Of a stretch of DNA of 64,000 nucleotides, positions 34,600 through 42,785 are shown piece by piece. The stretch comes from Arcobacter siniprincipis (GTDB taxonomy: Bacteria > Campylobacterota > Campylobacteria > Campylobacterales > Arcobacteraceae), in contig NZ_CP182343.1 of the NCBI RefSeq assembly GCF_048571125.1, positions 3,162,001 through 3,226,000 of the forward strand, given 5' to 3'. The first letter of the stretch is position 1. Each line of letters opens with the position of its first letter. Both the position numbers and the translations under genes were made by a program. Under the pieces are notes generated by a model. It searched no databases and was not told the origin of the DNA. It worked only from the letters and a program-made list of their open reading frames with translations.

Positions 34600-35561
34600 G
34601 TAGAATAATATAATCCTAAATTAACTTTTGCTGATACATCTACATTTCCACTAATATATGTATATGCTGCATCAGCATCATTTGAAGCAGTAATTCTCCA
34701 TGCATAATCCATATTTGTTTTTGCACTTGTGTCTATAGAAACATTACCTCCTTCTTTATCTGTCTCACCATATGCAGCAAAAGCAGAGAATATTCCTTTT
34801 CTTGCCATTACTCCTAATTGCCATAAACTATTATCTTTACTACTATTATCTAAATCTAGTGAAGTATATCTACCAAATGGAGATAAATTCACTCCTGAAA
34901 TATCATAATTTCCACTAAATCCAACAGTATAAGTATCAAAAGTATCACTTAAATTTGCATATCCAACATCTAAAATTAAACCTGCAAATGAACTTGTTGC
35001 TCCAACCATAATAAAGTCTTCTGAACCATTTATTCCCGTAATACCATTCCATGTACTTATTTCAGCGTTATTAAAATTTGTCTGATTGAAATATGCACCT
35101 GTAAAAGTCACATAATCAGTAGTATAAACTGAATATATCCCCGACCCAGTATTCTCATCACCTAATACATCTCTTGATGTAGTCCACGGAGAAACAATAG
35201 CTTGTTTTCCAACTGTAACAGATAGGTTTTTAACACCTAAATAAGTAAAATTAATCTCAGAAAGCTTAACATCAATACTTTTATCAGATTGGTTTCCTGT
35301 GTTACTTGCAAAGTTTTCTGCTAAAAATCTTGTATTAACTTTTATATCATCATTTGTTTTTGTAGATAAATTTAAAGCTGCTTTATGAAAGTTTTGAGTT
35401 TTACCTGCACCTTTATCGGTTTCATAATCATTGTATCTATATCCAATAGTTCCAGAGATATCCACATTTTTAATGGCTTCTGCTAAATCTTTTGCATTTG
35501 CAATTGAAGAAAGACAAATAAGAGATGTCACCAAACTTAGTTTTAAAATTTTTGTAGTCAT
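34425..35561 (-). CDS. Campylobacterota MOMP-like porin, copy 1
   Basis: 378 residues. Signal peptide about 1-23 (ending SNAKD: cleavage at ANA/KD), then a beta-barrel with alternating polar and hydrophobic strands and a terminal Phe (MVGRLNIQYSF), the outer-membrane insertion signal. The start KDLAEAIKNVDISGTIGYRYNDYE and the repeated aromatic turns fit the major outer-membrane protein family of Campylobacter and Arcobacter. It is about 85 percent similar by eye to the second copy at 35890. The last 175 bases are identical in both. It lies beside two NikA-family importers, which could hint at a role in uptake of their substrate. Confidence 0.85.
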   Translation of the reverse strand: MTTKILKLSLVTSLICLSSIANAKDLAEAIKNVDISGTIGYRYNDYETDKGAGKTQNFHKAALNLSTKTNDDIKVNTRFLAENFASNTGNQSDKSIDVKLSEINFTYLGVKNLSVTVGKQAIVSPWTTSRDVLGDENTGSGIYSVYTTDYVTFTGAYFNQTNFNNAEISTWNGITGINGSEDFIMVGATSSFAGLILDVGYANLSDTFDTYTVGFSGNYDISGVNLSPFGRYTSLDLDNSSKDNSLWQLGVMARKGIFSAFAAYGETDKEGGNVSIDTSAKTNMDYAWRITASNDADAAYTYISGNVDVSAKVNLGLYYSTADYGSHSRADAKDLTNIFGQVKYKMSKNLVTYVRYGTLETKGEGTGMVGRLNIQYSF

Positions 35562-35852
35562 TATAATTTATATCCTTTTTGCGACTTAGTCGCAAGTAAT
35601 TTTTTGAAATTCTAGTTTAGTAATCTTATATTAACATTAAATAAAATAACTAATTTTTCAGTATGTATATAGTTTAATTAGGAATAAAAGTATATTTTTG
35701 TTTTAAAATAAATAAGTGTAGTTTTTATTTAGTATGTTTTAGCGCATGTGGATTTATAATCTTCAAAATAAAACAGTGAAAAGTGAAGTCATATAATTAG
35801 CATCATTTGGAAGCTACTCCTTTTTTTAGATAAACTAAAAAAGGATTAATAT
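35562..35852 (-). promoter_or_regulatory. Intergenic region upstream of porin 1
   Basis: About 290 bases between the start of porin 1 and the terminator of porin 2, without any coding sequence. An AAAAAGGATATAA ribosome site precedes the porin 1 ATG. It is very AT-rich, and no operator or convincing -10/-35 pair could be singled out. Porin 1 must have its own promoter here, because a strong terminator closes porin 2. Confidence 0.5.
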
Positions 35853-35879
35853 AAATAAACCCTCCAGAGGGGTTTATTT
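35853..35879 (-). terminator. Terminator of porin 2
   Basis: AAATAAACC pairs with GGTTTATTT, extended inward by CCTC/GAGG around a short loop. It lies 11 bases beyond the stop of the second porin gene. Loop and stem are GC-rich for this genome. Confidence 0.8.
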
Positions 35880-35889
35880 AAAGTTTTTA

Positions 35890-36064
35890 TTAAAAAGAGT
35901 ATTGAATGTTAAGTCTTCCTACCATTCCTGTACCTTCACCTTTTGTTTCTAATGTACCGTATCTTACATATGTAACTAGGTTTTTAGACATTTTGTATTT
36001 TACTTGTCCAAAAATATTTGTTAAATCTTTTGCATCAGCTCGTGAATGTGATCCATAATCAGCA
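35890..36064 (-). repeat. Direct repeat unit 2: identical 3' end of the porin genes
   Basis: 175 bases identical to 34425-34599, the 3' end of porin copy 1. The repeats are 1465 bases apart in direct orientation, so recombination between them could delete one copy and create a hybrid. Confidence 0.9.
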
Positions 36065-37026
36065 TTAGAGTAAAATAACCCTAAATTAACTTTTTTTGTT
36101 ACATCTACATCTCCACCAATGTATGTATATGCTGCATCTGCATCATTTGAAGCAGTAACTCTCCATGCATAATCCATATTTGTTTTTGCACTTGAATCTA
36201 TAGATACTTTTCCACCTTCTTTATCTGTTTCACCGTATGCAGCAAATACAGAAAAGATTCCTTTACTTGCCGATAATCCTAATTGCCATAAACTATTATC
36301 TTGACTACTGTTATCCAAATCCAATGAAGTATATCTTGCAAAAGGAGATATATTTACCCCTGAAATATCATAGCTTCCAGCAAGTCCAACAGTATAAGTA
36401 TCAAAAGTATCACTTAAATCAGCATATGCAACATCTAAAGTTAAACCTGCAAATGAACTTGTTACTCCAATCATGGTAAAGTTTTCTGAACCATCTATTC
36501 CTGTAATACCATTCCATGTACTAATATCTGCTGTATTAAAATTTGTTTGATTAAAGTACGCACCTGAAAAAGTCACATAATCAGTAGTATAAACTGAATA
36601 TATCCCCGAACCAGTATTCTCATCACCTAATGAATCTCTTGATATAGTCCATGGAGAAACAATAGCTTGTTTTCCAACTGTAACAGATAAGTTTTCAGAA
36701 CCTAAATATGTAAAATTTGCTTCTGAAAGCTCAACATCGACATTTTTATTAGCCTCATTCCCTGTGTTACTTGCAAAGTCTTCTGCTAAAAACCTTGTAC
36801 TAACTTTTATGTCATCATTCACTTTTGTAGATAAATTTAATGCTGCTTTATAAAAGTTTTCAGTCTTTCCTGCACCTTTATCTGATTCATAATCATTGTA
36901 TCTATAAGAAATAGTTCCAGATACATCTACATTTTCAATAGCTTCTGATAAATTCTTTCCACTTGCACTTGAAGAAAGAATAACAAGTGCACCAATTAAA
37001 CTTAATTTTGGAATATTTGCTCTCAT
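35890..37026 (-). CDS. Campylobacterota MOMP-like porin, copy 2
   Basis: 378 residues, the same length as copy 1, with a signal peptide of about 23 residues (ending SASGKN) and the same barrel, ending MVGRLNIQYSF. Differences from copy 1 cluster in the first and middle thirds, for example in the segments around residues 60-90 and 160-200, while the last 58 codons are identical at DNA level. It is followed by its own terminator. Its start region faces the nikABCDE operon, with 283 bases between the two starts. The two copies may be expressed under different conditions. Confidence 0.85.
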   Translation of the reverse strand: MRANIPKLSLIGALVILSSSASGKNLSEAIENVDVSGTISYRYNDYESDKGAGKTENFYKAALNLSTKVNDDIKVSTRFLAEDFASNTGNEANKNVDVELSEANFTYLGSENLSVTVGKQAIVSPWTISRDSLGDENTGSGIYSVYTTDYVTFSGAYFNQTNFNTADISTWNGITGIDGSENFTMIGVTSSFAGLTLDVAYADLSDTFDTYTVGLAGSYDISGVNISPFARYTSLDLDNSSQDNSLWQLGLSASKGIFSVFAAYGETDKEGGKVSIDSSAKTNMDYAWRVTASNDADAAYTYIGGDVDVTKKVNLGLFYSNADYGSHSRADAKDLTNIFGQVKYKMSKNLVTYVRYGTLETKGEGTGMVGRLNIQYSF

Positions 37027-37309
37027 TACGATCCTTGTGGTAATATAATATTGTTATTAGTATTAAAAGTATAATGAAAAATCGTTAAATTATGGTTAAT
37101 ATTTAGACAATTTTCTTAATTCTAAAAAAATTTATCCATTTTGTAATCTCTTTTCTTCTATTTCTAATTAAGCTAAGTTAAAAAAAATAAAAAATTATTA
37201 TAAATAAATATTAGATTATATGGTTCTAAAAATACATAAGAGAATATAAAAATTATATTCTCCTAACGACAAGATGATTATAATAAAAAATCTTTTTACA
37301 GGAATATTT
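37027..37309. promoter_or_regulatory. Divergent control region between porin 2 and nikA
   Basis: 283 bases between the two start codons. A weak match to a Helicobacter-type NikR site (TATTATA-N11-GATTATA) occurs around 37196-37220, but the sequence is so AT-rich that this could be chance. An ACAGGAAT ribosome site precedes nikA. Nothing else specific is visible. Confidence 0.35.
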
Positions 37310-38905
37310 ATGAAATCACTGTTTTTAAAAACATCAATTATATTATTTATTATTTTTTTCGTAGTAGGTTGTCAAGAAAAAAGAAAAAATGAAAATATAA
37401 ATAATAATCAATTAGTCTATGCAAGTACAAAAGATATTAGAAATATCAACCCCCATTTATATGCAGGTGAAATGTCTGCACAAAATATGGTTTTTGAATC
37501 ATTAGTTATAAATACAAAAGATGGAATAAAACCTAATCTTGCAGAAAGATGGGAGATAAGTAACCAAGGTAAAAAATATACTTTTTATTTGAGAAAAGAT
37601 GTTTTCTTTTCAGATGGAACAATCTTTGATGCAAATATCGCAAAAAAAAATATTGATGCTGTATTATCAAATAGAGCAAGACATGCATGGCTTGAATTAG
37701 TAAATGAAATAGATGCAACAAAAGTAATTGCTCCCTATATACTTGAAATAACTCTTAAAAATCCTTATTATCCAACTTTGATAGAATTTGCTATGACAAG
37801 ACCATTTCGTTTTATATCTTCAAAATGTTTTATTAATAATGAGACAAAGAATGGAGTAAGTTGTTATAGTGGAACAGGTCCATGGATATTAAAAGAACAT
37901 AAAAAAAATGCATATGCATTATTTGTTAGAAATTCAAATTATTGGGCAGATAAGCCAAAACTAGAGAAAGTTAAATTTAGAGTAATTCCAGATCATCAAG
38001 CTATTTTATTAGCATTAGAAAAAAATGAAGTTGATTTGATATTTGGTGCGGATGGAGATATGATTGATTTAAATGCATTTTCAATGTTAGAAAAAGAAAA
38101 TAAATATGCAACATTATTAAGCGATCCTGTTGCATCAAGAGCAATATTACTAAATACAAAACAACCCATAACAAAAGATTTGAAAGTAAGAGAAGCATTA
38201 CAATATGCGATCAATAAACAAGCTATTGTAAAAGGAATATTAAATGGTTCAGAAAGCATAGCACACTCACTTTTTGCTCCTACTACTGCTTATTCTAATA
38301 TACAACTAGATGCAAAAAAGTACAATCCTTTAAAAGCAAAGGAAATATTAGATGAAGCTGGTTGGAAGTTAAATAACAATGAATTAATTAGAACAAAAAA
38401 TAATAAAAAATTAGTATTAAGACTTTATTTTAATGCAAACAATGCACAAGAAAAAACTATAAGTGAATATATTCAAAGCAATCTAAAAGATATAGGAATT
38501 GATTTAAAAATTATAGGAGAAGAAAAACAATCTTTCTTAGATAGACAAAAAAGTGGTGATTTTGATTTACAATATTCTCTTTCATGGGGTGTTCCATATG
38601 ATCCACAATCTTATATCTCTTCATGGAGAATGGCTGCACATGGAGATTATCAAGCCCAATTAGGACTTAGTAAAAAAGCATGGTTAGACAAACAAATCAA
38701 AGCAGTTTTAATTGAACCAAACAAAACAACTAGAGAAAAAATGTATAAACAACTATTGGAATATATTCATAAGCAAAGTGTTTATATACCATTGAGTTAT
38801 TCAAGAACAAAAGCAGTATTTAATACAAGAGTTAAAGGTGTTACTTTTAATCTTTCTCAATATGAAATACCATTTGAAAAAATGCATATTGATAATAAGA
38901 GATAA
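37310..38905 (+). CDS. nikA: Nickel-binding lipoprotein NikA
   Basis: 531 residues from ATG 37310 (AGGA upstream), giving a lipoprotein signal with the lipobox VVGC near residue 20. The mature protein parallels E. coli NikA along its length: NPHLYAGEMSAQNMVFESLV, SNRARHAWLELVNEI, RPFRFISSKCF, GTGPWILKE, SLSWGVPYDPQSYISSWRM and the C-terminal EIPFEKM. In E. coli NikA the residues around the HAWLE and RPFRF segments line the nickel-chelate pocket. It is a lipoprotein here whereas E. coli NikA is free in the periplasm. It heads the operon nikABCDE plus a GNAT gene; nikB starts at the next base after the stop. Confidence 0.88.
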   Translation: MKSLFLKTSIILFIIFFVVGCQEKRKNENINNNQLVYASTKDIRNINPHLYAGEMSAQNMVFESLVINTKDGIKPNLAERWEISNQGKKYTFYLRKDVFFSDGTIFDANIAKKNIDAVLSNRARHAWLELVNEIDATKVIAPYILEITLKNPYYPTLIEFAMTRPFRFISSKCFINNETKNGVSCYSGTGPWILKEHKKNAYALFVRNSNYWADKPKLEKVKFRVIPDHQAILLALEKNEVDLIFGADGDMIDLNAFSMLEKENKYATLLSDPVASRAILLNTKQPITKDLKVREALQYAINKQAIVKGILNGSESIAHSLFAPTTAYSNIQLDAKKYNPLKAKEILDEAGWKLNNNELIRTKNNKKLVLRLYFNANNAQEKTISEYIQSNLKDIGIDLKIIGEEKQSFLDRQKSGDFDLQYSLSWGVPYDPQSYISSWRMAAHGDYQAQLGLSKKAWLDKQIKAVLIEPNKTTREKMYKQLLEYIHKQSVYIPLSYSRTKAVFNTRVKGVTFNLSQYEIPFEKMHIDNKR

Positions 38906-39835
38906 ATGAAGAGATTAATATTTAAACGACTTTTACTTTTGATTCCTTTAGTACTTGGGGTTTCACTGATTTGCTTTACTTTGATAAATTTAAATCCAAG
39001 TAACCCAGCAGAAGTTACTCTTAGAGTTAATAATATCACACCAACAAATGAAGCGATATTAGAAATGCAAAAAGAATTAGGGTTAGATAAACCTTTATAT
39101 CAAAGATATATTTATTGGTTAAAAGATATCTTAAAAGCAGACTTTGGAAATAGTTATGAAACAAAAGAACCTGTTTTAAATGAGATTTTACAAGCATTTC
39201 CAACAACACTATATTTAACATTTTGTTCTTTATTTTTAATAATTACTGTAGGTTTTTCAATTGGTGTTATATGTGCAATATATGAGGGTCATTGGATTGA
39301 TAGAACACTCAGAATATTTACTTTTGTATGTACATCAGTTCCTAGCTTTTGGCTTGCATTATTATTGATTTGGTTATTTTCAATAAAATTTGACTTACTA
39401 CCAACGGGTGGATTAGAAGATATAAATAGTATTATTTTACCTTCAATTACACTTGCAATTTCATATATTGGAACATTCATAAGAATAATGAGAAACTCAC
39501 TAGTACAAATAAAACAATCACTTTTTATCTCATATGCAAAAGCAAGAGGATTAAAAAAGCATGTTATTTTAAAACACCAAATAAGAAATGCATTACAACC
39601 TTTTATTATTGCTTTAAATATGTCTATTCCTAGACTTTTAGCAGGTACTGTGATTGTAGAAAATATCTTTGGACTTCCTGGTGTTGGAAGACTCTGTATA
39701 CAAGCCATTTTTAATCGTGATTATCCAATGATTCAAGCATATATACTTTTTATGGCAGTATTATTTATTTTATTTAACTTATTTGCAGATATTTGGGTAC
39801 AAATAAGAGATCCTAGATTAAGAAGATACCAATGA
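38906..39835 (+). CDS. nikB: Nickel ABC transporter permease NikB
   Basis: 309 residues with six predicted spans. Typical features are the N-terminal RLLLLIPLVLGVSLICFTLINLNPSNPAEVTLR, PTTLYLTFCSLFLIITVGFSIG and the ENIFGLPGVGRLCIQAIFNRDYPM end region shared with E. coli NikB. It begins immediately after the nikA stop and overlaps nikC by 4 bases (ATGA). With NikC it forms the membrane channel for nickel or a nickel chelate. Confidence 0.9.
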   Translation: MKRLIFKRLLLLIPLVLGVSLICFTLINLNPSNPAEVTLRVNNITPTNEAILEMQKELGLDKPLYQRYIYWLKDILKADFGNSYETKEPVLNEILQAFPTTLYLTFCSLFLIITVGFSIGVICAIYEGHWIDRTLRIFTFVCTSVPSFWLALLLIWLFSIKFDLLPTGGLEDINSIILPSITLAISYIGTFIRIMRNSLVQIKQSLFISYAKARGLKKHVILKHQIRNALQPFIIALNMSIPRLLAGTVIVENIFGLPGVGRLCIQAIFNRDYPMIQAYILFMAVLFILFNLFADIWVQIRDPRLRRYQ

Positions 39836-40680
39836 AAAAGAACTTTTGGAATAAACTTTTAAAAGATCCAATTGCACTTATTAGTTTAAGTATTATACTA
39901 ATTGTGATGCTTCTTGGTATATTTGCACCTTTTGTTGCACCAAATAATCCATATGATGTAAACTTAAGCAATAAACTTCTTTCATATAGTCTAAAATACC
40001 CTTTCGGAACAGACCATCTAGGAAGATGCATAGCCTCAAGATTGATATATGGTATTAGAACTACACTATTTTTTGCCCTAATTGCAATGGTAATTACTGT
40101 TTTTTTGGGTTTAATATTTGGTCTTCTTGCAAGTTTTTTTAAAAGTTGTGAAACAATTATCTTAAGAGCCTGCGATATAATGCTTTCTTTTCCAAGTGAA
40201 TTAATGATGCTTGCAATTATTGGAATAATGGGAACAGGTATTGAAAATATTATTATTGCTACTATTATTGCTAAAGTAGCTTGGTACACAAGAATGACAT
40301 ATACTTTTTCTCTTAAATATACTAATCAAAATTATATTTTATTTTCACGCCTTTTAGGAAATCCATCAAGAACAATATTAAAAAAACATTTATTTCCTTT
40401 GCTATTAGGAGATATTGCAATGTTATCAACACTAAATATTGGAGCTGTTATATTAAGTATTTCAGCATTGTCTTTTTTAGGTTTGGGCGTTCAAGCACCA
40501 GCATGCGAATGGGGTGTTATGTTAAATGAAGCAAAAAATGTGATGAGTATTGCTCCTTATCAAATGCTTCCTTCTGGAATAATGATACTTATTGTAGTTG
40601 CAGCTTTCAATTTTTTAGGTGATAGTATTCGTGATGCACTTGATCCAAATTTTTATATAGAAAATAAAGAGCAATTATGA
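39832..40680 (+). CDS. nikC: Nickel ABC transporter permease NikC
   Basis: 282 residues with six spans. Landmarks are PFVAPNNPYDVNLSNKLL, YPFGTDHLGRCIASRLIYG, the permease EAA-type loop around YILFSRLLGNPSRTILKKH and SFLGLGVQAPACEWGVMLNEA. These fit NikC better than DppC. It overlaps nikB and nikD by 4 bases each, so all subunits are translationally coupled. Confidence 0.9.
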   Translation: MKKNFWNKLLKDPIALISLSIILIVMLLGIFAPFVAPNNPYDVNLSNKLLSYSLKYPFGTDHLGRCIASRLIYGIRTTLFFALIAMVITVFLGLIFGLLASFFKSCETIILRACDIMLSFPSELMMLAIIGIMGTGIENIIIATIIAKVAWYTRMTYTFSLKYTNQNYILFSRLLGNPSRTILKKHLFPLLLGDIAMLSTLNIGAVILSISALSFLGLGVQAPACEWGVMLNEAKNVMSIAPYQMLPSGIMILIVVAAFNFLGDSIRDALDPNFYIENKEQL

Positions 40681-41453
40681 GTTTTTTTGAAGTAAGACAA
40701 CTAAATATAATAAATAAAAAAACAAATACATTATTATTAAATAATCTTAGTTTTAAGATAAATGAAAATGAAGTTTTAGGAATCGTAGGAGAAAGTGGAA
40801 GCGGAAAATCTTTAACGTGCAAAGCAATTTTAGGAATTTTACCAGAGTTCTTAAAATTAGAGGGAAGTATAAAACTAAATAACAAAGAGATACTAAACAC
40901 TTCATCAAATCATAAAAATAAAATATCAATAATACTACAAGAAGCGATGAATGCATTTGATCCACTTTATACTATTGGTGAGCATATGATGGAAAGCTTA
41001 CATACAAAAAAAAATAAAAAACAAGCAAAACAAAAATGTTTAATGCATTTAGAAGATATGGGATTAAAGAATGTAACTCAAATATTTAAAAGTTATGCAC
41101 ATGAGCTAAGTGGTGGTCAATTACAGCGTATTATGATAGCAATTGCATTTTCTCAAGACTCATCTTTAATTATTGCAGATGAACCAACTTCATCACTTGA
41201 TTGTCTTAATCAAAAACAAATAGTTGATTTATTTAAAAAATTAAAATATAAGAAAAAAACACTTATATTTGTATCCCATGATCTAGCCATTATTTCTCAA
41301 CTTGCAAATAAGGTTTTAGTTATGAAAGATGGTTCTTGTATCGAATATGCAGATACAAAAACTATTTTTACAAATCCACAAAATGACTTTACAGCTTATC
41401 TTTTAAAAACAAGATTTGAACTCTCTCAAAGGTTTATAAAATGCTTCAATTAA
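40677..41453 (+). CDS. nikD: Nickel ABC transporter ATPase NikD
   Basis: 258 residues, one ABC cassette: Walker A GESGSGKSLTCKAILG near 38-45, signature HELSGGQLQRIMIA, Walker B LIIADEPTSSLD and the switch histidine in FVSHDLA. It pairs with NikE. It overlaps nikC by 4 bases and nikE by 13 bases. Confidence 0.9.
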   Translation: MSFFEVRQLNIINKKTNTLLLNNLSFKINENEVLGIVGESGSGKSLTCKAILGILPEFLKLEGSIKLNNKEILNTSSNHKNKISIILQEAMNAFDPLYTIGEHMMESLHTKKNKKQAKQKCLMHLEDMGLKNVTQIFKSYAHELSGGQLQRIMIAIAFSQDSSLIIADEPTSSLDCLNQKQIVDLFKKLKYKKKTLIFVSHDLAIISQLANKVLVMKDGSCIEYADTKTIFTNPQNDFTAYLLKTRFELSQRFIKCFN

Positions 41454-42190
41454 AAAATATAAATAAAAGTTATAAAAAAGATTTAATTTTGAATAATATA
41501 AATCTAAAGATAAACAAAAATAGCACAATGGGAATTGTAGGAGAGAGTGGAAGTGGGAAAACAACCCTTGCAAAATTAATATTAGGTTTAGAAAATCCAT
41601 CTAATGGAGAAATATATATAAATAATATTCCTTTATCAAAATGGCAAAAAATAAATAAAGGGAAAATGAGTATAGTTTTTCAAGATTATAGAAGTTCAAT
41701 AAATCCACATTTTTGCATTGAAGAAGCACTGCAAGAACCATTATGGGGAAAAACAAAACTTTCAAAGGATGAAGTAAAAAAGATTCTAAAACAAGTTGAA
41801 TTATCTGAAAATATACTTTTCAAATATCCCCATGAACTTAGTGGAGGACAGTTACAACGAGTATGTATTGCAAGAGCACTTATTTTAAAGCCAAAATTTT
41901 TAGTATTTGATGAAGCATTAAGTGCCTTAGATGTTTATACTCAAGTACAAATAATACATTTATTACAAAAAATAAAAGAGCAATATGAATTAACATATTT
42001 GATTATTACTCATGATTTAGAACTTGCAAGTTCTTTATGTGATGAGATTACAATCTTAAAAGATGGAAATATTATCGAGATTATAAATTCAAAATATTTA
42101 AACAAAGCTAATCATTCATATACAAAAGCACTTTTAGATGCAGTAATACCAATAAAAGTCTTTTCTAAGGAAATAAAAAATGATAAATAA
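41441..42190 (+). CDS. nikE: Nickel ABC transporter ATPase NikE
   Basis: 249 residues, one ABC cassette: Walker A GESGSGKTTLAKLILG, Q-loop VFQDYRSSINP, signature ELSGGQLQRVCIARAL, Walker B FLVFDEALSALD and THDLE. The Q-loop DY/SSINP pattern is common to NikE/DppF. It overlaps nikD by 13 bases and the GNAT gene by 11 bases, tying that extra gene to the operon. Confidence 0.9.
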   Translation: MLQLKNINKSYKKDLILNNINLKINKNSTMGIVGESGSGKTTLAKLILGLENPSNGEIYINNIPLSKWQKINKGKMSIVFQDYRSSINPHFCIEEALQEPLWGKTKLSKDEVKKILKQVELSENILFKYPHELSGGQLQRVCIARALILKPKFLVFDEALSALDVYTQVQIIHLLQKIKEQYELTYLIITHDLELASSLCDEITILKDGNIIEIINSKYLNKANHSYTKALLDAVIPIKVFSKEIKNDK

Positions 42191-42734
42191 AAGAAAAATC
42201 CATTTTAAACAAGTTGATAAACTATCAGAAACAAAAGCAAAACAATTTATAATAAAAGAGTATTCAAAACATTATCTAAATCGAATCTCAAAAACACAAT
42301 ATAACATTTTATATCAAAAAATGGGTATTTTACTTTCAGATACCCTAAGAAATGCATTTTTTATTGCATATAATGAAAACCATAAGATAATTGGTGCAAT
42401 TAGTGTTTCATTTTACGATAATCGTATAGATAAACTAAAAAAAAGATATCAAAATAAGTATATTGCTGAAATTGGACGATGTTATGTAAATGAAGAATAT
42501 AGAAGATGTGGAATAGGTTCAAAATTATTTGAATTAGCAAAAAGTTTTGCACATAAGAAATCATATGAAAAATTATATTTGCATACTCATTATTTTTTAC
42601 CAGGAGGTTATCACTTTTGGCAGAAAATGGGTTTTAGTATTACATTAGATGAAAAGAACAACTTGCAAACTGTTCATATGGAAAGAAATATAAGAAAAAT
42701 CACAAGATTGATCAAAGAAATAAAGAGATTGTAA
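42180..42734 (+). CDS. GNAT-family N-acetyltransferase at the end of the nickel operon
   Basis: 184 residues with a GNAT fold: the acetyl-CoA binding motif A is CYVNEEYRRCGIGSKLFELA (R-x-x-G-I-G-S core), preceded by the beta4 strand IAEIGR and followed by YLHTHYFLPGGYHFWQKMGF. It starts 11 bases inside nikE, so it is co-translated with the importer. Nickel operons do not normally contain an acetyltransferase. It might acetylate a small ligand such as histidine or a metallophore, or detoxify a co-imported compound. This is inference; no substrate motif is visible. Confidence 0.8.
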   Translation: MINKRKIHFKQVDKLSETKAKQFIIKEYSKHYLNRISKTQYNILYQKMGILLSDTLRNAFFIAYNENHKIIGAISVSFYDNRIDKLKKRYQNKYIAEIGRCYVNEEYRRCGIGSKLFELAKSFAHKKSYEKLYLHTHYFLPGGYHFWQKMGFSITLDEKNNLQTVHMERNIRKITRLIKEIKRL

Positions 42735-42737
42735 TAA

Positions 42738-42761
42738 AAAGGCTAAGCCCAAATAGCCTTT
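42738..42761. terminator. Terminator between the nik operon and the chemoreceptor gene
   Basis: AAAGGCTA pairs with TAGCCTTT across an 8-base loop, followed by GCCTTTTATTTTT. It sits between convergent genes and may serve both. The stem shares its GGCTA core with those at 19379 and 45445. Confidence 0.7.
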
Positions 42762-42785
42762 GCCTTTTATTTTTAGATACATATA

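Noticed and set aside
34425..36064. Twin porin ends considered as terminal repeats of a mobile element
   Set aside because: The repeats are inside the coding sequences of homologous genes, with no transposase or target duplication, so gene duplication and conversion explain them.
37196..37220. Possible NikR site upstream of nikA
   Set aside because: Only a partial match to the Helicobacter consensus in very AT-rich sequence, where such matches are common. No nikR gene is visible. Noted in the intergenic entry but not claimed.
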